Assembly: GCF_001574435.1 (NCBI RefSeq)
Contig: NZ_LOCN01000003.1
Span: 181 to 64,180, forward strand
DNA: 64,000 bases
DNA from: Moritella sp. JT01
Lineage (GTDB): Bacteria > Pseudomonadota > Gammaproteobacteria > Enterobacterales > Moritellaceae
Direction: 5' to 3'
This document shows positions 55,460-64,000 of this stretch, one piece after another. Positions within the stretch are counted from its first letter, which is position 1, and each line of letters begins with the position of its first letter. The notes under the pieces were generated by a model. The model did no database searches. It was not told the DNA's origin and was given only the letters and a program-made list of their open reading frames with translations. The position numbers and the translations under genes were made by a program.

Positions 55460-56884
55460 ATGCGTATTTTACATCACGGTGCGGTGAATGGCGTGACCGG
55501 ATCTTGTCATCAGCTGTATATGAATGATTATAATTCTGTGCTGATCGACTGCGGTTTATTTCAAGGTTCAGAAGCCGCAGGTAATAACAATAAAGACCAA
55601 CACTCTATCGACTTTAATGTGCGCACCGTTAAAGCGCTTATTATCACGCATTGCCATATTGATCATGTTGGTCGAATTCCTTACTTATTAGCGGCAGGGT
55701 TTTCTGGTCCTATCTACGCTACCGAAGCAACTGCAGCGCTCCTTCCTCTTGTTATCGAAGATGCGCTTAAAGTCGGTGTCACCCGCGATAAAAAACTCAT
55801 CCAAGCTTGCCTATCCCTATTACAAAAACAACTCATTTCTGTGCCGTATCAAAAGTGGCGGACCATTGATGTACTGAAAATACCTAAAGAGGACATAAGT
55901 GCAGATGAAGTCTGCTACCAACGGCAAAAGATCCGGTTTTGTCCAGCTGGACATATCCTCGGTTCTGCCTATGTCGAAATCGAACTCGCCACCGATAAAC
56001 CTATTCGCCGTCACCGTGTTGTATTTTCTGGTGATCTAGGCGCTTCCTACAGCCCATTATTATCATCCCCCCGATCACCATACCGCGCCGATACCTTAAT
56101 TATTGAAAGTACCTATGGTGATAAAAGGCACGAACACCGCAATCAACGTAGCCAAAAGTTACAAGCCGTCATTGAGCATGCGGTGAGTGATAATGGCGTG
56201 GTATTGATCCCTGCATTCAGCATTGGCCGCACACAAGAATTACTCTACGAGATCGAACAGTTTATTCACAGCGCCCCAGAGACGAGTTTATGGAAAAACA
56301 TTGAAATAATCGTCGATTCGCCAATGGCTGCAAACTTCACCAGTAAATACCGCGATTTTAAAGCCTTGTGGGATAAAGAGGCGTTAGGTAAGTTAAAGCA
56401 AGGTCGCCATCCACTTAATTTTGAACAGCTTTATACCATCGACAGTCATCAAGAACACCTAACTGTCGTTAAGTATCTAGCTAGACGTAACAAACCTGCG
56501 ATTGTCATTGCCGCCAGTGGCATGTGTAGTGGTGGCCGTATCGTTAATTACCTCACACAATTTTTACCTGATGCCAAAGCCGATGTTATTTTTGTTGGTT
56601 ATCAAGCCCAGGGCACCCCGGGTCGAGATATCCAACAATACGGACCAAGGGGAGGTTATGTTGAGCTTAACGGTAAGCGCGTAACCATTAATGCCGATAT
56701 CCATAACATTAGTGGTTATTCAGCCCATGCTGATCAACTAGATTTACTTAATTTTGTAAAACATATAAAGCATAAGCCACAACAGATACGTATTGTGCAC
56801 GGTGATGAAAGTGCAAAAGCTGTGTTGGCGGAAAAATTGAGAGTGTTAGTGCCCGATACGCAGATATTGCGACCAACAGAATAA
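55460..56884 (+). CDS. Metallo-beta-lactamase/beta-CASP-fold hydrolase (putative RNase)
   Basis: The 474-residue protein has the metallo-beta-lactamase signature HCHIDHVG (64-71), GHILGSAYVEIE, VVFSGDLG, and ESTYGDKRHE. Beta-CASP motifs follow: PAFSIGRTQELL, ASGMCSGGRI, and a C-terminal ISGYSAHADQ with RMMBL-type VHGDESA. These are features of the YSH1/CPSF-73-like mRNA-processing exonuclease family. The substrate in this organism is unknown. ATG 55460 with AAGGA upstream is the start; an in-frame extension of ten residues is unlikely. It sits between the capsule and LPS-core blocks, with no obvious functional link. Confidence 0.85.
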   Translation: MRILHHGAVNGVTGSCHQLYMNDYNSVLIDCGLFQGSEAAGNNNKDQHSIDFNVRTVKALIITHCHIDHVGRIPYLLAAGFSGPIYATEATAALLPLVIEDALKVGVTRDKKLIQACLSLLQKQLISVPYQKWRTIDVLKIPKEDISADEVCYQRQKIRFCPAGHILGSAYVEIELATDKPIRRHRVVFSGDLGASYSPLLSSPRSPYRADTLIIESTYGDKRHEHRNQRSQKLQAVIEHAVSDNGVVLIPAFSIGRTQELLYEIEQFIHSAPETSLWKNIEIIVDSPMAANFTSKYRDFKALWDKEALGKLKQGRHPLNFEQLYTIDSHQEHLTVVKYLARRNKPAIVIAASGMCSGGRIVNYLTQFLPDAKADVIFVGYQAQGTPGRDIQQYGPRGGYVELNGKRVTINADIHNISGYSAHADQLDLLNFVKHIKHKPQQIRIVHGDESAKAVLAEKLRVLVPDTQILRPTE

Positions 56885-57052
56885 TATTAGTTGATATACC
56901 TAATCTTGATATGTAATGAGAATAAAGTTAATATGGCGTCCAATTATTAAGATGATAACTAGTGTTTAGCTGAAAGTATGACAGGTCATCTTAGAGTTAG
57001 ATGTTATAATTTATTGGGTGAAACCCATATTGAGATAGGTTTTTAAATTCAA

Positions 57053-58360
57053 ATGAGTATTAATATAATGTCTAAATTAAATACTAATATTAGCGCTAAA
57101 TTAGTGCCTATATTGGCATGTCTGTTTCCTATTATATGTCTAGCATACGGGAAAGGCTATAAAACAATACCCATTATTTTATTGCTATTTTCTTTACCAA
57201 CTCTATTTTCAATTCCTCGTAATATCTTAACTAAAGATGTAAAAGTATTGATAGGGGCATTTCTATTTTATTTTGGTATTTTTGTTTTCTCTACATTATT
57301 AAATGGAGATAGCTTGTCGCGACTGGATGGTCCTAGTCGATTTATTTTATGTATTCCTATTTTTATAGCAATACTTCGTTATCCCCCTCCTTTTTCTTGG
57401 ATTACGAAAAGTATTGTTGTAGCAAGTTATATTGCTGGGATAGCCGCTCTAATTTTGGTTTTTAACTATGACCACACACGTGCGTTTATGTCAGGTAATG
57501 ATTTATTTTCTGAAGGTTACATGCCGATTCAGTCGGGTGATATAGCGATGACTTTTGGTATTCTGTGTTTGCCAATCGCCATTTATTATCTAAAAAAATC
57601 AGCAATAATTACATCGATTATATGTAGTGTGGGTGCAGCGTTTGGTATGTCAGCAAGTTATCTTTCTGGATCTCGAGGTGGTTGGGTATTTGTTCCTGTT
57701 GCTATTCTATTTTTACTTTATATGAATAGAGCCGTAATACATAAAAATAGAAAAAAATTGGTAGCATTCATCATTGTTACGATCACGGCATTACTCATAC
57801 TTACTATGATTAATCCAAAGTTCAATATAAAATCGATAACGCATCTGGAAATACCTGAGGTTCAGCGTACTTTAAATTCTCTTGATGCATATGCAAAAGG
57901 GAACCCAGGTTCATCCACGGGTGTTCGTTTAGAGTTATGGCGTGATTCGATTTATACATTTTTTGAAAAACCTTTTGTTGGTGTCGGTTATGACAAGCGT
58001 ATTGAGTTGAGAACTCAACGGCGAGAAGATGGTATAATTACCATACCTGATGGTTTATGGAATACTCATTCACATAATCAGTATTTAGAAGCTTTATCTG
58101 TAAGAGGTTTTCTGGGATTTATTGGATTAATGGGGATCTTCATTGCACCTTTATTCATCTTTAGGAAAATGTATCGTGATGGAAATGAACAGGTAAAAAC
58201 CATTGCGCAATGTGGGGCATTAAGTGTCATTATGATGATGGGATACTGCTTGACTCAGGCAATATTCAAGCACAATTCTGGCGCTATATTTTATCCGTTG
58301 ATGACGGTTATTTTCCTTGGTAGCGGTTTAGTGTTTGTAAAGACAGAAACTGAAAATTAG
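57053..58360 (+). CDS. waaL: O-antigen ligase family protein (WaaL-like)
   Basis: The 435-residue membrane protein has about 10-12 hydrophobic segments and the Wzy_C/ligase domain. MSASYLSGSRGGWVFVPVA is the SGSRG motif, and a large periplasmic loop follows with STGVRLELWRDSIYTFFEKP. WNTHSHNQYLEALSVRGFLG holds the conserved HxxxxE-like ligase His. It would join Und-PP-linked polysaccharide to lipid A-core, although Wzy function cannot be excluded by sequence alone. Neighbouring core-type glycosyltransferases favour ligase. The start may be 57053 or the ATG at 57068. Confidence 0.75.
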   Translation: MSINIMSKLNTNISAKLVPILACLFPIICLAYGKGYKTIPIILLLFSLPTLFSIPRNILTKDVKVLIGAFLFYFGIFVFSTLLNGDSLSRLDGPSRFILCIPIFIAILRYPPPFSWITKSIVVASYIAGIAALILVFNYDHTRAFMSGNDLFSEGYMPIQSGDIAMTFGILCLPIAIYYLKKSAIITSIICSVGAAFGMSASYLSGSRGGWVFVPVAILFLLYMNRAVIHKNRKKLVAFIIVTITALLILTMINPKFNIKSITHLEIPEVQRTLNSLDAYAKGNPGSSTGVRLELWRDSIYTFFEKPFVGVGYDKRIELRTQRREDGIITIPDGLWNTHSHNQYLEALSVRGFLGFIGLMGIFIAPLFIFRKMYRDGNEQVKTIAQCGALSVIMMMGYCLTQAIFKHNSGAIFYPLMTVIFLGSGLVFVKTETEN

Positions 58361-58671
58361 TTTTATAATTATAGGATAAGGTTCTCTTCATGAGTGAGAA
58401 AATCTTACTTGATGCACTGCTTGTAGTACCATACCACACCGTCAACTCTAGGGTTAACTGAGTTAAGTTCGCAAACCATGGCGATACAAGCCTCCTGTTG
58501 TGTCATCGTTTACGATTAACTTAACGTTAAAACCAATGTAGGAAAAAGAAGCATTTGGAATGCTCTTTAAGTTATTATCTGCTACGGTGGGCAATTACTA
58601 TCTTTAGTAGTTCATCAGACTATTATTTAGTAAAATTATATGAGTATTTAGTAAAATTATATGAGTTATAC
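58361..58671. other. 311-nt region without a convincing gene
   Basis: Two tiny overlapping frames exist: plus 58390-58461 (23 residues, MSEKILLDALL...) and minus 58405-58479 (24 residues, with GGAGG 11 nt upstream). I recognise neither. GTTAAGTT (58462-58469) and AACTTAAC (58518-58525) form a short inverted repeat. The stretch could be a remnant of a lost gene. Its 3' end is the 21-bp duplication listed next. Confidence 0.35.
58624..58665. repeat. Perfect 21-bp tandem duplication before a glycosyltransferase start
   Basis: The unit starting TATTTAGTAAAATTATATGA occurs twice without change at 58624-58644 and 58645-58665. The second copy's GAG is the only ribosome-binding-like sequence before the ATG at 58672. 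The duplication keeps an upstream reading frame open (7 codons per unit). Confidence 0.92.
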
Positions 58672-59481
58672 ATGAAAATTGAAGTGATCATTAGTGCATA
58701 CAACAACGTATGTGACTTACAGTTAGTGCTGAATGGATATCGCCGTCAATCTGAGCCTAATTTTTCGATCTGTATTGCTGATGATGGGTCAGGGCCTGAG
58801 GTTAGAGATCTCATCGACCAATACACGGACCTGAATATTCGCCATGTTTGGCAAGAAGATCACGGGTTTCGTAAAACACGTATTGTAAACAACGCTATCA
58901 CAACCAGTCAGGCTGAGCACATTATCCTAACAGATGGCGACTGTATACCTTCACCTGACTTTGTTGCGGACCACAAAGAAATGGCTTCACCTGATAAATT
59001 TACCGTGGGTGTACGAGTTTATATTAAGAAGGATATCTCTCAACGTTTACGCAATCAGGCTTTAGATATAACAGCATTATTTAATATTTTATGGCTGTTG
59101 TGGCAATCAATAAAGAAAAAAATCAGCAAGTCAGAACAAGCCATCCGATATCCTACCTGGTTGTTACCATTGGTGACCAAACTCAAACCACGTATGACTC
59201 GCTTCGGTGCTAACCTCGCAATGAGTCGAACATCACTTTGTGAAGTCAATGGGTTAGATGAAGATTATGAAGGTTGGGGGGTCGAAGATACCGATCTTAT
59301 TTGGCGCCTTTCTGAGTATGGGCTAACACCTACAGGGGCTCTCGGGCGTTGTCGCCAGTACCATCTTGAGCATAAGCCCTCAGAAAAAAATACTGAAGCT
59401 AGAGCGCATCTTATGAGAAAACAGAAAGCGGGTAAAATACGTTGCCTCAATGGTATTGAAAAACTGACAGGTACCAGCTAA
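58672..59481 (+). CDS. Glycosyltransferase, GT2 family (galactosyltransferase-like C-terminus)
   Basis: The 269-residue GT-A enzyme starts KIEVIISAYNNVCDLQLVL, with CIADDGSGPEVRDLI, HIILTDGDCIPSPDF (DxD metal site), and the C-terminal GLDEDYEGWGVEDTDLIWRL. The GWGxED pattern is typical of the glyco_tranf_2_7/beta-1,4-galactosyltransferase-like group. It is soluble, with no membrane helix. It probably builds LPS core or O-unit. ATG 58672 gives the proper GT2 start; an open frame continues upstream through the 21-bp duplication but looks non-coding. Confidence 0.85.
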   Translation: MKIEVIISAYNNVCDLQLVLNGYRRQSEPNFSICIADDGSGPEVRDLIDQYTDLNIRHVWQEDHGFRKTRIVNNAITTSQAEHIILTDGDCIPSPDFVADHKEMASPDKFTVGVRVYIKKDISQRLRNQALDITALFNILWLLWQSIKKKISKSEQAIRYPTWLLPLVTKLKPRMTRFGANLAMSRTSLCEVNGLDEDYEGWGVEDTDLIWRLSEYGLTPTGALGRCRQYHLEHKPSEKNTEARAHLMRKQKAGKIRCLNGIEKLTGTS

Positions 59482-59653
59482 TAATAAACGCTTAATTTAC
59501 TAATGATGAGATGCCATTGATTCGAATCTTTCGAGTTTTATAGGTTAACGAACTTCTCGATGACCAACTTTTATTATCATTAGTAACTTAATATTAGTAT
59601 TAGTATTATAGTGTCCTTTAAAATTTGCTGTTATTTGTGTATAAGGTTTGCTC

Positions 59654-60430
59654 ATGAACAAAAAAATCTCGGTTTGCATTATCTGTAAAAATGAAGAAAA
59701 TAAAATAGAAGCATGCTTACAGTCGGTCTCTTGGGCGGATGAAATAGTGGTTGTTGATTCAGGCAGTACTGATAGAACGCTTGATATTGTAAAAAAATAT
59801 ACAGATAAGGTGTTCGTACTAGAAGATTGGCCTGGCTTTGGTGAACAGAAACGTCGTGCCGAAGCATTAGCCAGTAATGATTGGATATTTTCAATTGATG
59901 CAGATGAAGTTGTTCCCGAAACATTAGCGTTAGAAATTCAAGCTGCATTAAACAGTGCTAATGTTGAACAGGTATTTAGTGTCAATCGCCTGACTCATTT
60001 TTGCGGTAAATTTGTTTATCACAGTGGCTGGTATCCAGATAAATTACCGCGCATATACAATCGCAGCCGTTATCGCTATAACCAGAACATGGTGCATGAG
60101 TCGTTAGAGTGTAAAGGCGCGCCAATTATAGATTTAAAACACAATTTATTGCATTATACTTTTTCTGATCTGAGTGTTTATCTACAAAAACGCACAGGTT
60201 ATGCAGAGGCTTGGGCGGAAGAAAGATATAAGAAAGGTAAAAAAGGATCATTGTTGAACGGTTCGTTTTCGGCTGTTTTTGCTTTTATTCGCCATTACTT
60301 TTTACGTCGTGGTTTTTTAGATGGCCGAATTGGTTTTTTGATCGCGGCAATACAGTTTCAGTATACTTTTAACAAATATGCATTATTGAAATTTAAAAAT
60401 ATCAATACTAAACCAGAACCAAAAGATTAA
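59654..60430 (+). CDS. LPS core glycosyltransferase (WaaE/KdtX-like, GT2)
   Basis: The 258-residue protein has the short GT2 architecture of WaaE/KdtX core beta-1,4-glucosyltransferases. Motifs are ISVCIICKNEENKIEACL, ADEIVVVDSGSTDRTLDI, DWIFSIDADEVVP (DxD) and the C-terminal HYTFSDLSVYLQKRTGYAE with KGKKGS. Members add glucose to heptose I of the LPS inner core. ATG 59654 with AAGG 7 nt upstream is chosen over TTG 59648. It is followed 48 nt later by a GT4 gene and is likely in the same unit. Confidence 0.85.
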   Translation: MNKKISVCIICKNEENKIEACLQSVSWADEIVVVDSGSTDRTLDIVKKYTDKVFVLEDWPGFGEQKRRAEALASNDWIFSIDADEVVPETLALEIQAALNSANVEQVFSVNRLTHFCGKFVYHSGWYPDKLPRIYNRSRYRYNQNMVHESLECKGAPIIDLKHNLLHYTFSDLSVYLQKRTGYAEAWAEERYKKGKKGSLLNGSFSAVFAFIRHYFLRRGFLDGRIGFLIAAIQFQYTFNKYALLKFKNINTKPEPKD

Positions 60431-60478
60431 TGTAACCTGCCCCTAATGGCATTTACTACTGAATTTGATAGGTTGATA

Positions 60479-61558
60479 ATGAGAATATTAGCATTTCCTG
60501 GCTTTGCCAATGCGTACAATAGCGTTCGCCCTGAAGTTGAAACATTTATTGGTCTTGCTAATAAAGGCCATGACGTAACCGTGATGATACCTGAAGGCTC
60601 AAATGCCTTGCGTTATTATCAAGATGCTGGCATCAAGGTGCTATTCGGTTATCCGAAGCGTAAAGTCTGTTTAGAGACAATAAAGGCCTTGCGTGCAGAG
60701 TTAAAACTGCATGATTATGATGTCGTTTATGCGACAAACTCTAAAACCATCCCCAATGCGGCATTTGCGTGTATCGGTTTACCCGTTAAGTTAGTCGCTT
60801 ATCGTGGTACTACCGGTGGTTTATACCGACATGATCCAAGTGCATATTTGACTATGTTACACCCACGTGTAGACGGTGTTATTTGTGTATCAGAAGCGGT
60901 AAGACAAGATATTTTACAACAAGTTTGGAAAGGCAAAGATCAGGTCGTGACTATCCATAAAGGGCATAACCTTGATTGGTACCAGCATACGGCGGCAGAT
61001 CTTAGCGAATTTGGCGTAACGGATAACGATTTCACTGTGGTGTGTGCTTGTAATGTTCGTCCAAGTAAAGGTATTGAAGTCATGTTGACGGCGGCAGAGC
61101 AGCTGACCGATTTGACTAACTTCCACTTGTTGTTAGTCGGTAAAGGGCTTGATCAAGAACCTTACCGTAGTTTGATTGCGCAGCATCCGATGAAAGATCG
61201 GATCCATGTAACGGGTTATCGTAAAAATGCGCCTGAAATAATTACTGCCTGTGATGTACTTGTACAACCGTCGATCAGTGGTGAAGGTTTACCCCGAGCG
61301 GTGATGGAGGCTATGTCATGTGGTACGCCGACAATCGTGACGACAACGGGTGGTGGTAAAGAAGTCGTCGTTGATGGCTCAACTGGATTTGTCGTACCAG
61401 TAAAAGATGCGAATGCCATTGCAGAAAAAGTACGTTTTTTCCATCGTAATCCACAATCGATTACTGAGTTTGGTGTAGCAGGTAAGGCAAAATTAGTGAA
61501 CGAGTTTTCAACCAAGAATACTGTTGATAAATTTGAACAATATTTTCAACAGTTATAA
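60479..61558 (+). CDS. Glycosyltransferase, GT4 (group 1) family, LPS-core type
   Basis: The 359-residue GT-B enzyme begins MRILAFPGFANAYNSVRPEVE and has ICVSEAVRQDI, VVCACNVRPSKGIEVML, LLLVGKGLDQE and VQPSISGEGLPRAVMEAMSCG (EX7E donor motif) with GTPTIVTTTGGGKEVVVDG. It is soluble and likely peripheral at the inner membrane. It is most probably an LPS core or O-unit transferase; the sugar is unknown. ATG 60479 with AGG 6 nt upstream is chosen; an in-frame extension of 11 residues is unlikely. A terminator hairpin follows. Confidence 0.85.
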   Translation: MRILAFPGFANAYNSVRPEVETFIGLANKGHDVTVMIPEGSNALRYYQDAGIKVLFGYPKRKVCLETIKALRAELKLHDYDVVYATNSKTIPNAAFACIGLPVKLVAYRGTTGGLYRHDPSAYLTMLHPRVDGVICVSEAVRQDILQQVWKGKDQVVTIHKGHNLDWYQHTAADLSEFGVTDNDFTVVCACNVRPSKGIEVMLTAAEQLTDLTNFHLLLVGKGLDQEPYRSLIAQHPMKDRIHVTGYRKNAPEIITACDVLVQPSISGEGLPRAVMEAMSCGTPTIVTTTGGGKEVVVDGSTGFVVPVKDANAIAEKVRFFHRNPQSITEFGVAGKAKLVNEFSTKNTVDKFEQYFQQL

Positions 61559-61580
61559 TTTCTTTACGTATTTTGCATTT

Positions 61581-61629
61581 AATCCCCCTCGTCCTACTTT
61601 ATAAAAGAGTAAGGAGAGGGGGATTTTAG
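61581..61629 (+). terminator. Rho-independent terminator after the LPS-core glycosyltransferases
   Basis: AATCCCCCTC (61581-61590) pairs with GAGGGGGATT (61616-61625), with a further imperfect inner stem (TCCT-ACTT / GAGT-AGGA), and is followed by TTTT. Confidence 0.78.
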
Positions 61630-61739
61630 TATCTGCTTAAAAGCGGTATAATTATTGCCTATATTAAATGATATGCTGATTTTTTGACATTCGGGAATTA
61701 TATCTGAACATGCGTTTAGTCTCGTTTTTCTCGTGCTAA

Positions 61740-62753
<1,014 letters not shown>

Positions 62754-62767
62754 GGAATAGTATTGTT

Positions 62768-64000
62768 ATGATCCCTTATGGTAAGCAGGATATTAACCAG
62801 CAAGACATTGATGCGGTCATTGCCGTATTACAATCCGATTTTCTCACCCAAGGTCCACAAGTCCCTTTGTTTGAACAAGCATTAATCGCGCATACTGGCG
62901 CTGACTATGCCGTGGCTTGTAACAGTGCGACATCGGCCTTGCATCTCGCTTGTTTAGCATTAGAACTCGGTGAGGGGGATTGGTTATGGACAACCCCTAT
63001 AACATTCGTCGCCTCGGCTAATTGTGGACTATATTGTGGTGCAAAAGTTGATTTTGTCGATATTGATCCTGCGACTTATAACCTTTGTCCAAAGGCGCTT
63101 GAAAAAAAGTTAATTACTGCAAAAGCACAAAACAAATTACCTAAAGTCGTTATTCCGGTGCACTTGTGTGGTCAATCCTGTGATATGGCCGCTATTCATG
63201 CATTATCATTACAATATGGTTTTAAGATCATTGAAGACGCCGCCCATGCCATTGGCGGGACTTACCAAGGTTCGCCGATCGGTTGTGGCCAATATGCCGA
63301 TATTACTGTGTTTAGCTTTCATCCCGTGAAAATTGTTACCACAGCAGAAGGTGGTGCGGCATTAACGAATCAACGTGCATTAGCCGATAAAATGATGCGG
63401 TTACGCAGCCATGGCATTACCCGTGATAAAACGTTAATGATGCCTATTTCAGGTTTCGACATTGATGAGCAGGGGGATTGGTATTACCAGCAACTGGAAC
63501 TTGGTTTTAATTACCGAATGACAGAGCTGCAAGCCGCGCTAGGCGTGAGCCAAATACAACGTTTGCAGGCGTTTGTGACTAAGCGTCGACGTCTTGCTAA
63601 TCGTTATAATACATTACTAGCTGATTTACCGTTAACGTTACCGACGCAGCTAGAAAAAACGAATTCGGCTTGGCACTTATATGTTGTCGGTCTGCAATTG
63701 GAACCCATGGACCTGTTGCAAAAAAACAGTGCTAAAAAGGACTTACTTAAGACGTCTTCGTCTCAGGCGTTCTTACCTAAAAATAAGGTGTTCAAGCAAT
63801 TACGTGAACTGGGGATTGGCGTTAACTTGCATTATATCCCTGTACATACTCAGCCTTATTATCAGCAAATGGGTTTTGCCTATGGCGATTTTCCTGTGGC
63901 TGAAAACTATTATCAGCAAGCACTCTCGTTACCGTTATTCCATGGAATGACTGATCAGCAGCAAGATGAAGTGGTGGCTGCATTACAGACTGTGTTAGTA
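62768..64000 (+). CDS. pseC: UDP-4-amino-4,6-dideoxy-L-AltNAc transaminase PseC (3' truncated by window edge)
   Basis: PseC performs the second step of pseudaminic acid synthesis, PLP-dependent amination of the PseB product. The frame is open for 411 codons to the window edge; no stop is reached. It starts MIPYGKQDINQQDIDAVI and has SDFLTQGPQVPLFE, ACNSATSALHLACLAL, IIEDAAHAIGGTY, the Schiff-base Lys in FSFHPVKIVTTAEGG (about Lys188), and LGFNYRMTELQAALG. A Ser/Lys-rich insert near residues 318-338 seems longer than in typical PseC. It is in an operon with pseB, and further pse genes are expected beyond the window. Confidence 0.92.
   Translation, partial: MIPYGKQDINQQDIDAVIAVLQSDFLTQGPQVPLFEQALIAHTGADYAVACNSATSALHLACLALELGEGDWLWTTPITFVASANCGLYCGAKVDFVDIDPATYNLCPKALEKKLITAKAQNKLPKVVIPVHLCGQSCDMAAIHALSLQYGFKIIEDAAHAIGGTYQGSPIGCGQYADITVFSFHPVKIVTTAEGGAALTNQRALADKMMRLRSHGITRDKTLMMPISGFDIDEQGDWYYQQLELGFNYRMTELQAALGVSQIQRLQAFVTKRRRLANRYNTLLADLPLTLPTQLEKTNSAWHLYVVGLQLEPMDLLQKNSAKKDLLKTSSSQAFLPKNKVFKQLRELGIGVNLHYIPVHTQPYYQQMGFAYGDFPVAENYYQQALSLPLFHGMTDQQQDEVVAALQTVLV

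Noticed and set aside
58390-58479. Short overlapping plus and minus frames before the GT2 gene
   Set aside because: They are 23-24 codons long, mutually antisense, and show no recognisable similarity; kept only as part of a description of the non-coding stretch.
63681-63950. An 89-residue frame inside pseC
   Set aside because: It is out of frame with the clear PseC coding sequence and resembles no protein family.
62768-64000. pseC as a broken gene
   Set aside because: I translated the frame codon by codon and found no stop or frameshift; it is simply cut by the window edge.

Overview
The window is a contiguous piece of a marine gammaproteobacterial chromosome. Gene order and protein similarity point to the Vibrionales/Alteromonadales side, with a Moritella- or Psychromonas-like cold-water genus as my best guess. 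Supporting signs are an A/T-leaning base composition, a Vibrio-type deo-plzD-serB neighbourhood, a HapR/LuxR-type regulator divergent from hpt, and a V. cholerae-type NupC. The genus is an inference; nothing in the sequence proves it. I see no intact mobile element, prophage or CRISPR array.

Layout. (1) 1-341: the 3' end of a 5S rRNA followed by two identical tRNA-Trp genes, i.e. the tail of an rRNA operon. (2) 376-13500: housekeeping genes: holD-rimI, an AMP-forming acyl-CoA synthetase, ppaC (minus), a DauA-type SulP transporter, prfC, deaD, oligopeptidase B and a minus-strand diguanylate cyclase. (3) 13621-22717: nucleoside salvage: yjjV-like TatD hydrolase, nupC, deoC-deoA-deoB-deoD, then ettA. 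(4) 22945-31386: a c-di-GMP pair (NMT1-sensor GGDEF protein and a double-PilZ PlzD-like protein), then serB (minus), ytjB/ahpA-like, mpl and ubiX. (5) 31445-35662: a LitR/HapR-type quorum-sensing regulator (minus) with a probable autoregulatory operator, then hpt, yadGH and a TrmB-like methyltransferase.

(6) 35760-55212: surface-polysaccharide locus. A minus-strand Wzz lies beside a long untranslated region that ends in a JUMPstart/ops element (RfaH recruitment site). This is followed by wza-wzb-wzc, a UDP-HexNAc dehydrogenase and C4-epimerase pair (TviB/WbpP type), a very A/T-rich serotype-like block (wzx, pyruvyltransferase-like, wzy, two glycosyltransferases, a beta-propeller protein), a DegT aminotransferase, a PglC-type initiating sugar transferase and a WbpM-type 4,6-dehydratase. 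A strong hairpin closes the unit. (7) 55460-64000: a beta-CASP metallo-hydrolase, then an O-antigen ligase and three glycosyltransferases (LPS core/ligation), then pseB and pseC (pseudaminic acid synthesis). pseC runs off the right edge.

How it fits together: the polysaccharide genes form a Wzy-dependent assembly line. WbpM-like and TviB/WbpP enzymes make nucleotide sugars, the PglC-like enzyme starts the lipid-linked unit, glycosyltransferases extend it, Wzx flips it, Wzy polymerises it, Wzc/Wzb control length, and Wza exports it. Wzz plus the ligase offer a second route to LPS. Expression of the wza operon is probably tied to RfaH. Regulatory points worth attention are the LuxR-type box in front of litR, the ops element enclosed in a hairpin, short tandem repeats in front of two polysaccharide genes, and a hairpin between deoC and deoA.
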